Origin: Nitrospiraceae bacterium
GTDB taxonomy: Bacteria; Nitrospirota; Thermodesulfovibrionia; UBA6902
NCBI GenBank assembly: GCA_020354155.1
Contig: CP070644.1
Coordinates: 702,277 to 708,120 of the forward strand
Direction of reading: 5' to 3'
Length of the DNA stretch: 5,844 nucleotides
Part shown: in pieces, positions 1 through 5,844 of the stretch
How positions within the stretch are numbered: position 1 is the first letter of the stretch
Layout of the letters: each line of letters starts with the position of its first letter
Notes under the pieces: generated by a model
What the model was told of the DNA's origin: nothing
The model's input: only the letters and a program-made list of their open reading frames with translations
The model's database searches: none
Position numbers and translations under genes: made by a program

Positions 1-1013
1 AGCTCAATATTGATGCCGCTTCCATACTGCTTCTGAACCAGGATACTCAGATCCTGGAATATATAGTCAGCAAAGGTTTCAGATCAAGTGCATTGAAATA
101 TACACGGCTCAGGCTGGGTGAAAGTAACGCAGGCAGTGCAGCCATCAAACGTCATATTGTAACAATACCTGACCTCAGAGAAAAGAGCTCAGGATTTGAT
201 AACTCCAAGCTCTTCCCTGATGAAGACTTTGTGACCTATTTTGCCGTTCCTCTCATCGCGAAAGGGAATGTGAAGGGAGTTCTGGAAATATTTAACCGTT
301 CAACTGTCAATACAGATCCAGACTGGATGGAATTTCTCGAGGCGATTGCCGACCAGGGAGCGATTGCCCTGGATAATGCAACGCTCTTTGCTGATCTGCA
401 GCGTTCAAATATTGAACTCTCCCTTGCCTATGACACGACTATTGAAGGCTGGGCACGGGCCCTTGATATGCGGGACAGAGAGACAGAGGGCCACTCAAGA
501 AGAGTTACGGAACTGACAGTGCGCATTGCACAGGAATTCCAGATAAGGGATGACGATCTCATGCAGGTCCGGAGAGGCGCGTTGCTTCATGATATAGGAA
601 AAATGGGGATCCCTGATAATATTCTGTTAAAACCGGGCAAGCTGACAGAAGAGGAATGGGTCATTATGAAACAGCACCCTGTGTATGCCCGGGATTTGCT
701 CTATCCCATAGAGCACCTGAGACCGGCAATTGACATACCGCTCTATCATCATGAAAAGTGGGATGGTACCGGCTACCCCAAGGGACTGAAGGGTGAGGAG
801 ATTCCTTTGGCAGCACGTATATTCTCTGTGGTTGACGTTTGGGACGCCCTCTGCTCAGACCGTCCTTACCGGCCCGGATGGCCGAAAGAAAAAGTGAAAG
901 AATATATAAGGTCCAACGTGGGTATCCAGTTTGATGCCGGTGTTGTTGAGATGTTTTTAAGACTGGATTTATCAGGTGATAAAAAAGAAAATCTCGAGGT
1001 AATAGGAAAATGA
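1..1013 (+). CDS. GAF and HD-GYP domain c-di-GMP phosphodiesterase (5' partial)
   Basis: This is the C-terminal 336 residues of a signalling protein whose frame is open from the left edge (first full codon at base 3), so the N-terminus lies outside the window. A TTG at 93 is not a credible start, because the GAF core (AASILLL, bases 15-35) lies upstream of it in frame. In visible numbering, residues 1 to about 125 are the GAF sensor domain, ending in the typical VPLIAKGNVKGVLEIFNR strand pair. A signalling helix follows (LFADLQRSNIELSLAYD), then the HD-GYP domain from about 145 to 320. The metal and signature residues are present: H164, H196-D197 (HDIGK), H225, H249-H250, DGTGYP at 254-259 and D278. 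HD-GYP enzymes are known to hydrolyse c-di-GMP to pGpG or GMP in the cytoplasm. The GAF ligand cannot be read from sequence. Its stop overlaps the start of the next gene (ATGA), so the two are probably translationally coupled. The intact catalytic set argues for an active enzyme. Confidence 0.93.
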   Translation, partial: LNIDAASILLLNQDTQILEYIVSKGFRSSALKYTRLRLGESNAGSAAIKRHIVTIPDLREKSSGFDNSKLFPDEDFVTYFAVPLIAKGNVKGVLEIFNRSTVNTDPDWMEFLEAIADQGAIALDNATLFADLQRSNIELSLAYDTTIEGWARALDMRDRETEGHSRRVTELTVRIAQEFQIRDDDLMQVRRGALLHDIGKMGIPDNILLKPGKLTEEEWVIMKQHPVYARDLLYPIEHLRPAIDIPLYHHEKWDGTGYPKGLKGEEIPLAARIFSVVDVWDALCSDRPYRPGWPKEKVKEYIRSNVGIQFDAGVVEMFLRLDLSGDKKENLEVIGK

Positions 1014-1315
1014 AGAAACTCAATTGCTGGGAATACAAGAAATGTGGGAGAGAGCCCGGTGGCATTAAGGTCCATGAACTCGGTGAATGTCCGGCATCAA
1101 AAGAGGAGAATCTGACTGGAACCCATGACGGAGAGAAGGGAGGCCGTGCCTGCTGGATCATTGCCGGAAGCATGTGCGGGGGCACGGTGCAGGGTTCATT
1201 TGCACAGAAATACGGCAATTGCGTCTTATGTGATTTTTTCAAGCAGGTAAAAGAAGAAGAAGGTCCGGACTTCCAGCTATCATCGGAGATGCTTGAAAAG
1301 ATCAAGGGTAACTAA
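1010..1315 (+). CDS. Small two-CW domain cysteine-rich protein
   Basis: This 101-residue soluble protein has no signal peptide or membrane segment. It carries seven cysteines: C6, C12, C27, C48, C56 and a CVLC pair at C71/C74. Two are followed by tryptophan (C6-W7 and C48-W49), the hallmark of the two-CW family. The opening NCWEYKKCGREPGG and the central ACWIIAGSMCGG fit that family closely. The function is not established. The cysteine spacing suggests metal binding or a redox-responsive fold, which is inference. The start ATG lies in an ATGA overlap with the stop of the GAF/HD-GYP gene. GAGG at 996-999 sits 10 bases upstream, and an AGGA at 1004-1007 is too close for a good ribosome site, so coupled translation is likely. 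The charged tail from about residue 78 (KQVKEEEGPDF) is predicted helical. Such proteins often accompany signalling genes, so a role with the flanking HD-GYP enzymes is plausible but unproven. Confidence 0.88.
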   Translation: MKKLNCWEYKKCGREPGGIKVHELGECPASKEENLTGTHDGEKGGRACWIIAGSMCGGTVQGSFAQKYGNCVLCDFFKQVKEEEGPDFQLSSEMLEKIKGN

Positions 1316-1350
1316 TCTCATTCATTGTATTTTATTAATATCCTGTACAG

Positions 1351-2331
1351 ATGATATATTTTATTGATCTAGAAGATTTAAAGGTGGGTATGTACGTAAT
1401 CCTGCCACGTTCCTGGTTCAGGCATCCCTTTCTAAAAAACAGATTCCTCATCACCTCTGAAGGGCAAATTGAAACACTATCAGGTATTGGGCTCAGGGAA
1501 ATTGAAGTTGACAGTGCAAAAAGTCAGCTTGTTGAGGAAGTTGAGAGCATAAGTCATCCCGCTATTTTACACCCGCCTCAGAAATGGGAACCGGAGAAAC
1601 TGATCTCCGATGATCTCAGGGAAGTTGTTTATGACACGACCGTTGAGCCCCAGGAGAAGGCACAGGTAGTCTACCATCACTCTATTCAACTCATGCAGAA
1701 GGTGTGGGATTCACCAACCCGTGAAAATATCAAGGACGGGAAGAAAGGCATTTCTCATGTTGTAGACCTCATTCTGCATGATGATGAAACCTCTCTCTGC
1801 ATGCTCAACATTGTTTCCCATGATTTTTATACCTATACCCATTCTGTTAATGTGGGGGTGCTGTCCGTCATGCTTTCAAAGGAACTTTTCAGAGGTACAG
1901 ATGATCATGATCTCCACGAGCTTGGCGCAGGCTTCTTTCTCCATGATCTTGGCAAATTAAAAATAGACCCGAACATCATTAACAAGCCGGGAAGACTTGA
2001 TAACAGGGAACAGGAAATCATGCGTTCACATCCCTATCAGGGATTCAAGGTGCTGAGAGAAACGGATCATTTAAGTGATGAGGTCAAGACAATAATATTC
2101 CAGCACCATGAACGTGAAGACGGCACAGGCTATCCCAGAAGACTGAAAGGTGATGAAATACACGTATATGGCAGGATTTGCTGTATAGCGGATGTATTTG
2201 ACGCACTTACTGCCGAGCGGTCTTACAAAAGGAAACTATCGCCCTTTCAGGCGCTGAAGATAATGAAAGAGGAAATGCTGGGCCATTTTCACGAAGATAT
2301 GTTCAAGACCTTCGTCCTGCTCTTCAACTGA
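1351..2331 (+). CDS. DUF3391 and HD-GYP domain c-di-GMP phosphodiesterase
   Basis: This complete 326-residue protein has no transmembrane segment. Residues 1 to about 120 match the DUF3391 region that commonly precedes HD-GYP domains, including the typical opening DLEDLKVGMYV, which supports the ATG at 1351. The HD-GYP domain spans about 145 to 315. Expected ligands are present: H164 (THSVNVG), H198-D199 (HDLGK), H227, H252-H253, D257 within DGTGYP at 257-262, and D281. The family hydrolyses c-di-GMP, so this should be a second cytosolic phosphodiesterase lowering the messenger. It sits 35 bases after the two-CW gene on the same strand and is probably in the same operon. No clear Shine-Dalgarno precedes its ATG (TAATATCCTGTACAG). 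Its 3' end overlaps the convergent dtd gene by 8 bases. The two phosphodiesterases differ in sensor domain and are not recent tandem duplicates. Confidence 0.93.
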   Translation: MIYFIDLEDLKVGMYVILPRSWFRHPFLKNRFLITSEGQIETLSGIGLREIEVDSAKSQLVEEVESISHPAILHPPQKWEPEKLISDDLREVVYDTTVEPQEKAQVVYHHSIQLMQKVWDSPTRENIKDGKKGISHVVDLILHDDETSLCMLNIVSHDFYTYTHSVNVGVLSVMLSKELFRGTDDHDLHELGAGFFLHDLGKLKIDPNIINKPGRLDNREQEIMRSHPYQGFKVLRETDHLSDEVKTIIFQHHEREDGTGYPRRLKGDEIHVYGRICCIADVFDALTAERSYKRKLSPFQALKIMKEEMLGHFHEDMFKTFVLLFN

Positions 2332-2782
2332 GGGCCCTGTCTTTCCCTGAGGCCAGCAATAGAGTTACAGGTCCGTCATTGACAATCTCCACTTCCATGT
2401 GGGCAGCAAAGACACCTTCCTTTACATCAATGTCCTTTTCACGTAACAGGTTGTTGAATTGCTGCCAGTAGTCTCTGGCTGTAACAGGATCCGCTGATTT
2501 ATCAAATCCGGGCCGGTTGCCTTTTTTTGTGTCAGCATAGAGAGTAAACTGCGAGACACTGAGTATCTGTCCTTTGATCTGGGCAATGTCCCGATTCATC
2601 TTCTCCCGGTCATCTTCAAAAATCCTTATCTTTGATATCTTATTGGCCATAAACTCACAATCATCAGGGCCGTCTTCCCTCCCTATGCCGACGAAGAGAA
2701 GCAGTCCCCTGCCAATAGCAGAAATCTCCCTGCCCTTCACGGAAACGCCTGCCTTTTTCACTCTCTGGATCAGAACTCTCAT
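2324..2782 (-). CDS. dtd: D-aminoacyl-tRNA deacylase
   Basis: Dtd removes D-amino acids (and glycine mischarged on tRNA-Ala) from tRNA in the cytoplasm, protecting translation from non-L residues. With the start at 2782 the protein is 152 residues and opens MRVLIQRV, the usual Dtd beginning; family members are about 145 residues. The active-site SQFTLY motif is at 77-82, with T80 in the expected position. The Gly-cisPro chirality motif lies in NDGPVT (G137-P138). An in-frame ATG at 2794 would add four residues (MKHV), an atypical extension. Neither ATG has a good Shine-Dalgarno, so the start choice rests on homology. The gene converges on the DUF3391/HD-GYP gene with an 8-base overlap and diverges from the kinase/nucleotidyltransferase gene. 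It looks like an ordinary housekeeping gene unrelated in function to its neighbours. Confidence 0.96.
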   Translation of the reverse strand: MRVLIQRVKKAGVSVKGREISAIGRGLLLFVGIGREDGPDDCEFMANKISKIRIFEDDREKMNRDIAQIKGQILSVSQFTLYADTKKGNRPGFDKSADPVTARDYWQQFNNLLREKDIDVKEGVFAAHMEVEIVNDGPVTLLLASGKDRALS

Positions 2783-2795
2783 GACATGTTTCATA

Positions 2796-2804
2796 TGTTA
2801 AAAT
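2796..2804 (+). promoter_or_regulatory. Candidate extended -10 promoter for the fusion gene
   Basis: TGTTAAAAT at 2796-2804 is a TGn element followed by TAAAAT, one mismatch from the TATAAT consensus. A start of transcription about seven bases downstream would give a leader of only a few bases before ATG 2818, which fits the absence of a Shine-Dalgarno there. No recognisable -35 hexamer lies at the usual distance. The region is AT-rich, so a chance match is quite possible. Confidence 0.3.
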
Positions 2805-2808
2805 AATA
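2803..2808 (-). promoter_or_regulatory. Candidate -10 element for dtd
   Basis: On the minus strand, 2808 to 2803 reads TATTAT, one mismatch from TATAAT. A transcript starting some seven bases further on would begin very close to the upstream ATG at 2794 and about 14 bases before the preferred ATG at 2782. It overlaps the candidate element on the other strand, so the two promoters would compete. No -35 is evident, and the match could be due to AT richness alone. Confidence 0.2.
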
Positions 2809-2817
2809 AATTCACCC

Positions 2818-5800
2818 ATGTCCAATCAGCTTATCGAAACAATCATAAGTAACGACGAGACGCTGCGAAATCGTTCCATTAAGCTGCTCCTCGATGGAAA
2901 GTCAGCACAGGACCTCCTGCGTCTGTCTGATGAGCTGGAGGGGTTCCGAAAGTCAGCTGACAATCTCTACCATAAAGTCAGGGCATCGCTTTTCCTTTTT
3001 GTTCTCTATCGCTTCTATCTTCAGGAGAATAAAGATATTGTTTCAGTCGGCCTTATTCCCTTTGAAGGTGTGAAGGCATCCTGTGCCAGGGATTTTGAAA
3101 AAGCAATCCGTATCTTCCTGAAATGTAATGAACGGAACAGCGCCCTCTTCAGCGCGCTCGCTGATGCATATTACAGGCTTGCCTTTCAATATCTCCTTGA
3201 CCAGGTCAAGCTTTCAATCAGTGAGTGCACTGAAAATTCACATCTCTACGGGATGAACAGTGTTGAAGATTATCCCTTTAGAGCCCCCTCTGCGCTCACA
3301 ACACCTGAACCTGTCACAGGCTTATACCCTGTAGGGGTTGACAGATCACCTGTAAGGCTTGATCCGTCGCACAGCGGATGGTCAGATATATTTTTTCTTG
3401 GAATGGATTTCCCGGAGGGGGCACGGGTGATAAACATCTCTGTTGACCTCTCTGTACAGGGCAGCAGTGAACCAATCCTCCCGCCCTGTGAATGCTATTG
3501 CCGCTATATTGAGGAACCGGTTATCCTTCTCTCATCAGTTGACCTGAAGTCTTCCAAAAAGATTGCCTCACTGGAAGAAGTGTTTAATTTCGGCAATGAC
3601 TACCTTTCTCTCCTGAAGGCTGGAGTTGTTGCCTCAGGCCTGATCCCCCCCTGTTTCGAGAAGAGAGACATTGCTCTGGCCGCACTTCTCAAAAAGCTGA
3701 TGGGAAAAGAGGGAGGCATTGAAATAGTTACAAAGGTAAATGGTATCCCCAAAGGTTCCCGTCTGGCTGTCAGTACGACGCTTCTGGCAACGATCATTAC
3801 AAGGCTTATGAGATTCAGCGGACAGATCAGGAATCAAAGGGGACCTCTCAGTGATGACGATCGTCGCATTGTGGCATCCCGTGCAATTCTGGGAGAGTGG
3901 CTTGGCGGCTCCGGCGGTGGATGGCAGGATTCCGGAGGGCTCTGGCCAGCCTTCAAGGTTATTAGCGGTCAGTATGCAGAAGAAGGTCATCCTGAGCATG
4001 GAATAAGCCGCGGATGTCTGCTGCCCATGCATACTGTTTTTACTAAAGAGGAACTCCCCGTCGATATTGAAGAAAGGATACTTGATTCCCTGGTCCTTGT
4101 TCATGGGGGTATCTCTCAGGACGTTGGGCCTATCCTCGAAATGGTCACAGAAAAATATCTCCTGAAATATGAATCGGAATGGAAGGCGCGTCTCAGGGGG
4201 ATCCATTTATTTGATAAGATTGTCGATGCCGTAAAGTCCGGTGATATGAAAGAACTGGGGAGGTTAACAACAGAGGACTGGGAGGAGTCCATTCAGAAAG
4301 TTATTCCAGGAGTAAACAATGCCTTTACAGAAGAGTTGATCAGTCTTGCAAAAAATGAATTTGGTGAACATTACTGGGGCTTCCTCATGCTCGGGGGTAT
4401 GTCAGGCGGAGGAATGGCCTTCATAGTAAATCCTGAAATCCGGGAGATATTCAAGGAAAAAATTGCTGCTATTATGATGGACCTGGCCAGGAAGTACAGA
4501 TCATCGCTGCCCTTTATTATCACTCCTGTTGTCTATGATTTTGAAATTAATCATAGCGGCATTGTTTCACAACTATTGCACGGGAAGGAGGCGGTTATTC
4601 CTGATGCTGCCTCTCTTTCACCACTACTGACTATATCTGAACCACTGTCATCGGATGTGTATGATGAGAATGCAATAAAGGAGGCCTACGGTTTCGACAG
4701 GGAATCCCATGAGTACATGAAGGACACACTCAGAAAAGGGGAAATAGGTCTTGCCAGAAATCGTCTTCCTCTAACGACAGACATAGATGATATTTCAAAT
4801 AATGCGATTCAGCATTATAGTCAGATCATTCTCAGTGAGGATTATAAAAATCTGGGCCTTGCAGGCCTGAAGGGAAATGAGATAGCCGTTGTCAGTTTTG
4901 CAGGTGGAATGGGGAGCAGGTGGACGCATGGAGCAGCAGTCGTGAAGCCCATACATCCCTTTGTGCATATTGAAGGGAAATTCAGGACCTTCATTGAATG
5001 TCATATTGCAAAAAGCAGGAAGTCATCATTGGAAGCAGGGAGGAAAATACCTCATATATTCACAACGAGCTACCTCACGCATGACGCTATTGAGCGCTAC
5101 CTCAAAGACTCTGATTACCTTCATTATAATGACAATCTCTACCTCTCGCCCGGCAAATCAATTGCCCACAGAGTCTACCCCATGGAACGTGACCTGAAAT
5201 TTTACTGGGAGGAGCAGCTGCAGCAGAAAGAGGACGAACATATTCAGAAGGTACAGGACGACCTTCGCAACGCATTGATTCAGTGGTCAAAATCAAAAGG
5301 TGAAGGTGAAGATTATGATGAAAACAAACCAATGATGAGATTCAACCCACCCGGTCACTGGTATGAAATACCCAATATGATAAAAAACGGGACCCTTGCC
5401 AGGGTACTGAAGGATACACCGGAAATCCAATACCTTCTGTGCCACAACATAGATACAATGGGAGCATTTATTGATCCCTGTCTCCTTGGTCTGCATATAC
5501 AATCCGGAGCCTGTATTACCTTTGAAGTGACTCCCAGGCGGGTTGAGGACGCGGGCGGGGGGCTTGCGATGATTAACGGTCATATACAGCTCGTTGAAGG
5601 GATGGCCTTGCCAAGAGATGAAGATGAATTTAAACTAAGGTATTACAATACCCTGACGAACTGGGTTTCCATAGACCTCCTGCTTGATTATTTTGGACTG
5701 ACCAGGGCTCTTCTTGCAGATGCCCTGAATGATAAGAGGGCGCAAAAAAGAGTGAATAACTCAATTCAGGAAGTTGAAAAAAGAATGCCGACATATGTAA

Positions 5801-5844
5801 CGATTAAAAATGTAAAGCATCTGTGGGGAAGCGGCCAGGAGGAT
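2818..5844 (+). CDS. GHMP-kinase-like / UDPGP-type nucleotidyltransferase fusion (3' partial)
   Basis: One unbroken frame of 1009 codons runs off the right edge. ATG 2818 is the only ATG, GTG or TTG codon between the upstream in-frame stop (TGA at 2782) and codon 146. Residues 1 to about 150 are a helical region I do not recognise. About 165-560 resembles the GHMP kinase half of fucokinase/FKP and heptose-7-phosphate kinases: RSPVRLD (176-182), GWSD (187-190), P311-T321 in the glycine-rich loop position, GEWLGGSGGGWQD (359-371) and LGGMSGGGMAFI (525-536). About 680-1000 resembles UDP-glucose pyrophosphorylases: AGGMGSRW (695-702) with K710, FIECHIAKSR (726-735), NPPGHW (843-848), NIDTMGAFIDP (877-887) and YYNTLTNWVSID (942-953). 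The likely product is a cytosolic enzyme that phosphorylates a sugar at C1 and couples it to a nucleotide; the sugar and nucleotide cannot be told from sequence. Oddities: domain order is reversed relative to FKP, and the second kinase loop lacks the usual GLG-SS pattern, so kinase activity is uncertain. Confidence 0.85.
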   Translation, partial: MSNQLIETIISNDETLRNRSIKLLLDGKSAQDLLRLSDELEGFRKSADNLYHKVRASLFLFVLYRFYLQENKDIVSVGLIPFEGVKASCARDFEKAIRIFLKCNERNSALFSALADAYYRLAFQYLLDQVKLSISECTENSHLYGMNSVEDYPFRAPSALTTPEPVTGLYPVGVDRSPVRLDPSHSGWSDIFFLGMDFPEGARVINISVDLSVQGSSEPILPPCECYCRYIEEPVILLSSVDLKSSKKIASLEEVFNFGNDYLSLLKAGVVASGLIPPCFEKRDIALAALLKKLMGKEGGIEIVTKVNGIPKGSRLAVSTTLLATIITRLMRFSGQIRNQRGPLSDDDRRIVASRAILGEWLGGSGGGWQDSGGLWPAFKVISGQYAEEGHPEHGISRGCLLPMHTVFTKEELPVDIEERILDSLVLVHGGISQDVGPILEMVTEKYLLKYESEWKARLRGIHLFDKIVDAVKSGDMKELGRLTTEDWEESIQKVIPGVNNAFTEELISLAKNEFGEHYWGFLMLGGMSGGGMAFIVNPEIREIFKEKIAAIMMDLARKYRSSLPFIITPVVYDFEINHSGIVSQLLHGKEAVIPDAASLSPLLTISEPLSSDVYDENAIKEAYGFDRESHEYMKDTLRKGEIGLARNRLPLTTDIDDISNNAIQHYSQIILSEDYKNLGLAGLKGNEIAVVSFAGGMGSRWTHGAAVVKPIHPFVHIEGKFRTFIECHIAKSRKSSLEAGRKIPHIFTTSYLTHDAIERYLKDSDYLHYNDNLYLSPGKSIAHRVYPMERDLKFYWEEQLQQKEDEHIQKVQDDLRNALIQWSKSKGEGEDYDENKPMMRFNPPGHWYEIPNMIKNGTLARVLKDTPEIQYLLCHNIDTMGAFIDPCLLGLHIQSGACITFEVTPRRVEDAGGGLAMINGHIQLVEGMALPRDEDEFKLRYYNTLTNWVSIDLLLDYFGLTRALLADALNDKRAQKRVNNSIQEVEKRMPTYVTIKNVKHLWGSGQED

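Noticed and set aside
93..95. TTG as the start of the first gene
   Set aside because: The frame stays open to the left edge and encodes the conserved first part of the GAF domain, so the true start is outside the window.
664..1305. 213-codon open frame on the minus strand opposite the HD-GYP and two-CW genes
   Set aside because: It lies antisense to two confidently assigned genes, and its translation is Ser/Pro/His-rich with no recognisable motif, as expected of a chance shadow frame.
429..1640. Shared 11-mer TATGACACGAC at 429-439 and 1630-1640, both encoding YDTT
   Set aside because: The match is too short for a repeat and lies at non-equivalent positions of two proteins with different N-terminal domains, so it is probably coincidence.
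2331..2338. Palindrome AGGGCCCT as a possible bidirectional terminator
   Set aside because: It is only 8 bases with no loop and no following T-run on either strand, so it cannot form a useful hairpin.
3634..4206. 190-codon open frame on the minus strand inside the fusion gene
   Set aside because: The plus-strand frame there encodes conserved kinase motifs; the minus-strand product shows no domain features.

Overview
The window looks like a chromosomal segment of a Gram-negative environmental bacterium of moderate GC content. It is almost entirely coding: four genes are visible on the plus strand (the first and last cut by the window edges) and one on the minus strand. The style of the GAF/HD-GYP protein, its pairing with a two-CW cysteine-rich protein, and a DUF3391 HD-GYP protein nearby recall Desulfobacterota or Nitrospirota. 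That placement is an impression from family resemblance and is low confidence. There is no rRNA, tRNA, CRISPR array, insertion sequence or phage gene, and no stretch over 300 bases without a gene.

Region 1 (1-2331, plus strand) is a cyclic-di-GMP signalling cluster. It holds the C-terminal 336 residues of a GAF plus HD-GYP phosphodiesterase, a 101-residue cysteine-rich two-CW protein that starts inside the ATGA overlap with it, and, after a 35-bp gap, a DUF3391 plus HD-GYP phosphodiesterase. Both HD-GYP domains keep all the expected metal-ligand and GYP signatures, so both look catalytically competent. The order suggests one operon in which two differently sensing enzymes lower c-di-GMP. The small Cys protein could add a metal or redox element, but that is inference.

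Region 2 (2324-2782, minus strand) is dtd, encoding D-aminoacyl-tRNA deacylase, a housekeeping proofreading enzyme. Its 3' end overlaps the preceding phosphodiesterase gene by 8 bp, tail to tail. Its 5' end lies 35 bp from the divergent gene that follows (23 bp if the upstream ATG is used).

Region 3 (2818-5844, plus strand) is one uninterrupted reading frame of at least 1009 codons that runs off the right edge. I read it as an N-terminal helical region of unknown function, then a GHMP-kinase-like domain of the fucokinase/heptose-kinase type, then a UDP-glucose-pyrophosphorylase-like (UDPGP-fold) nucleotidyltransferase domain. This suggests a sugar-1-phosphate kinase/NDP-sugar pyrophosphorylase fusion, with domains in the opposite order to the known bifunctional fucokinase/GDP-fucose pyrophosphorylase (FKP). 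One ATP-binding motif of the kinase half is degenerate. This protein is the most interesting item in the window.
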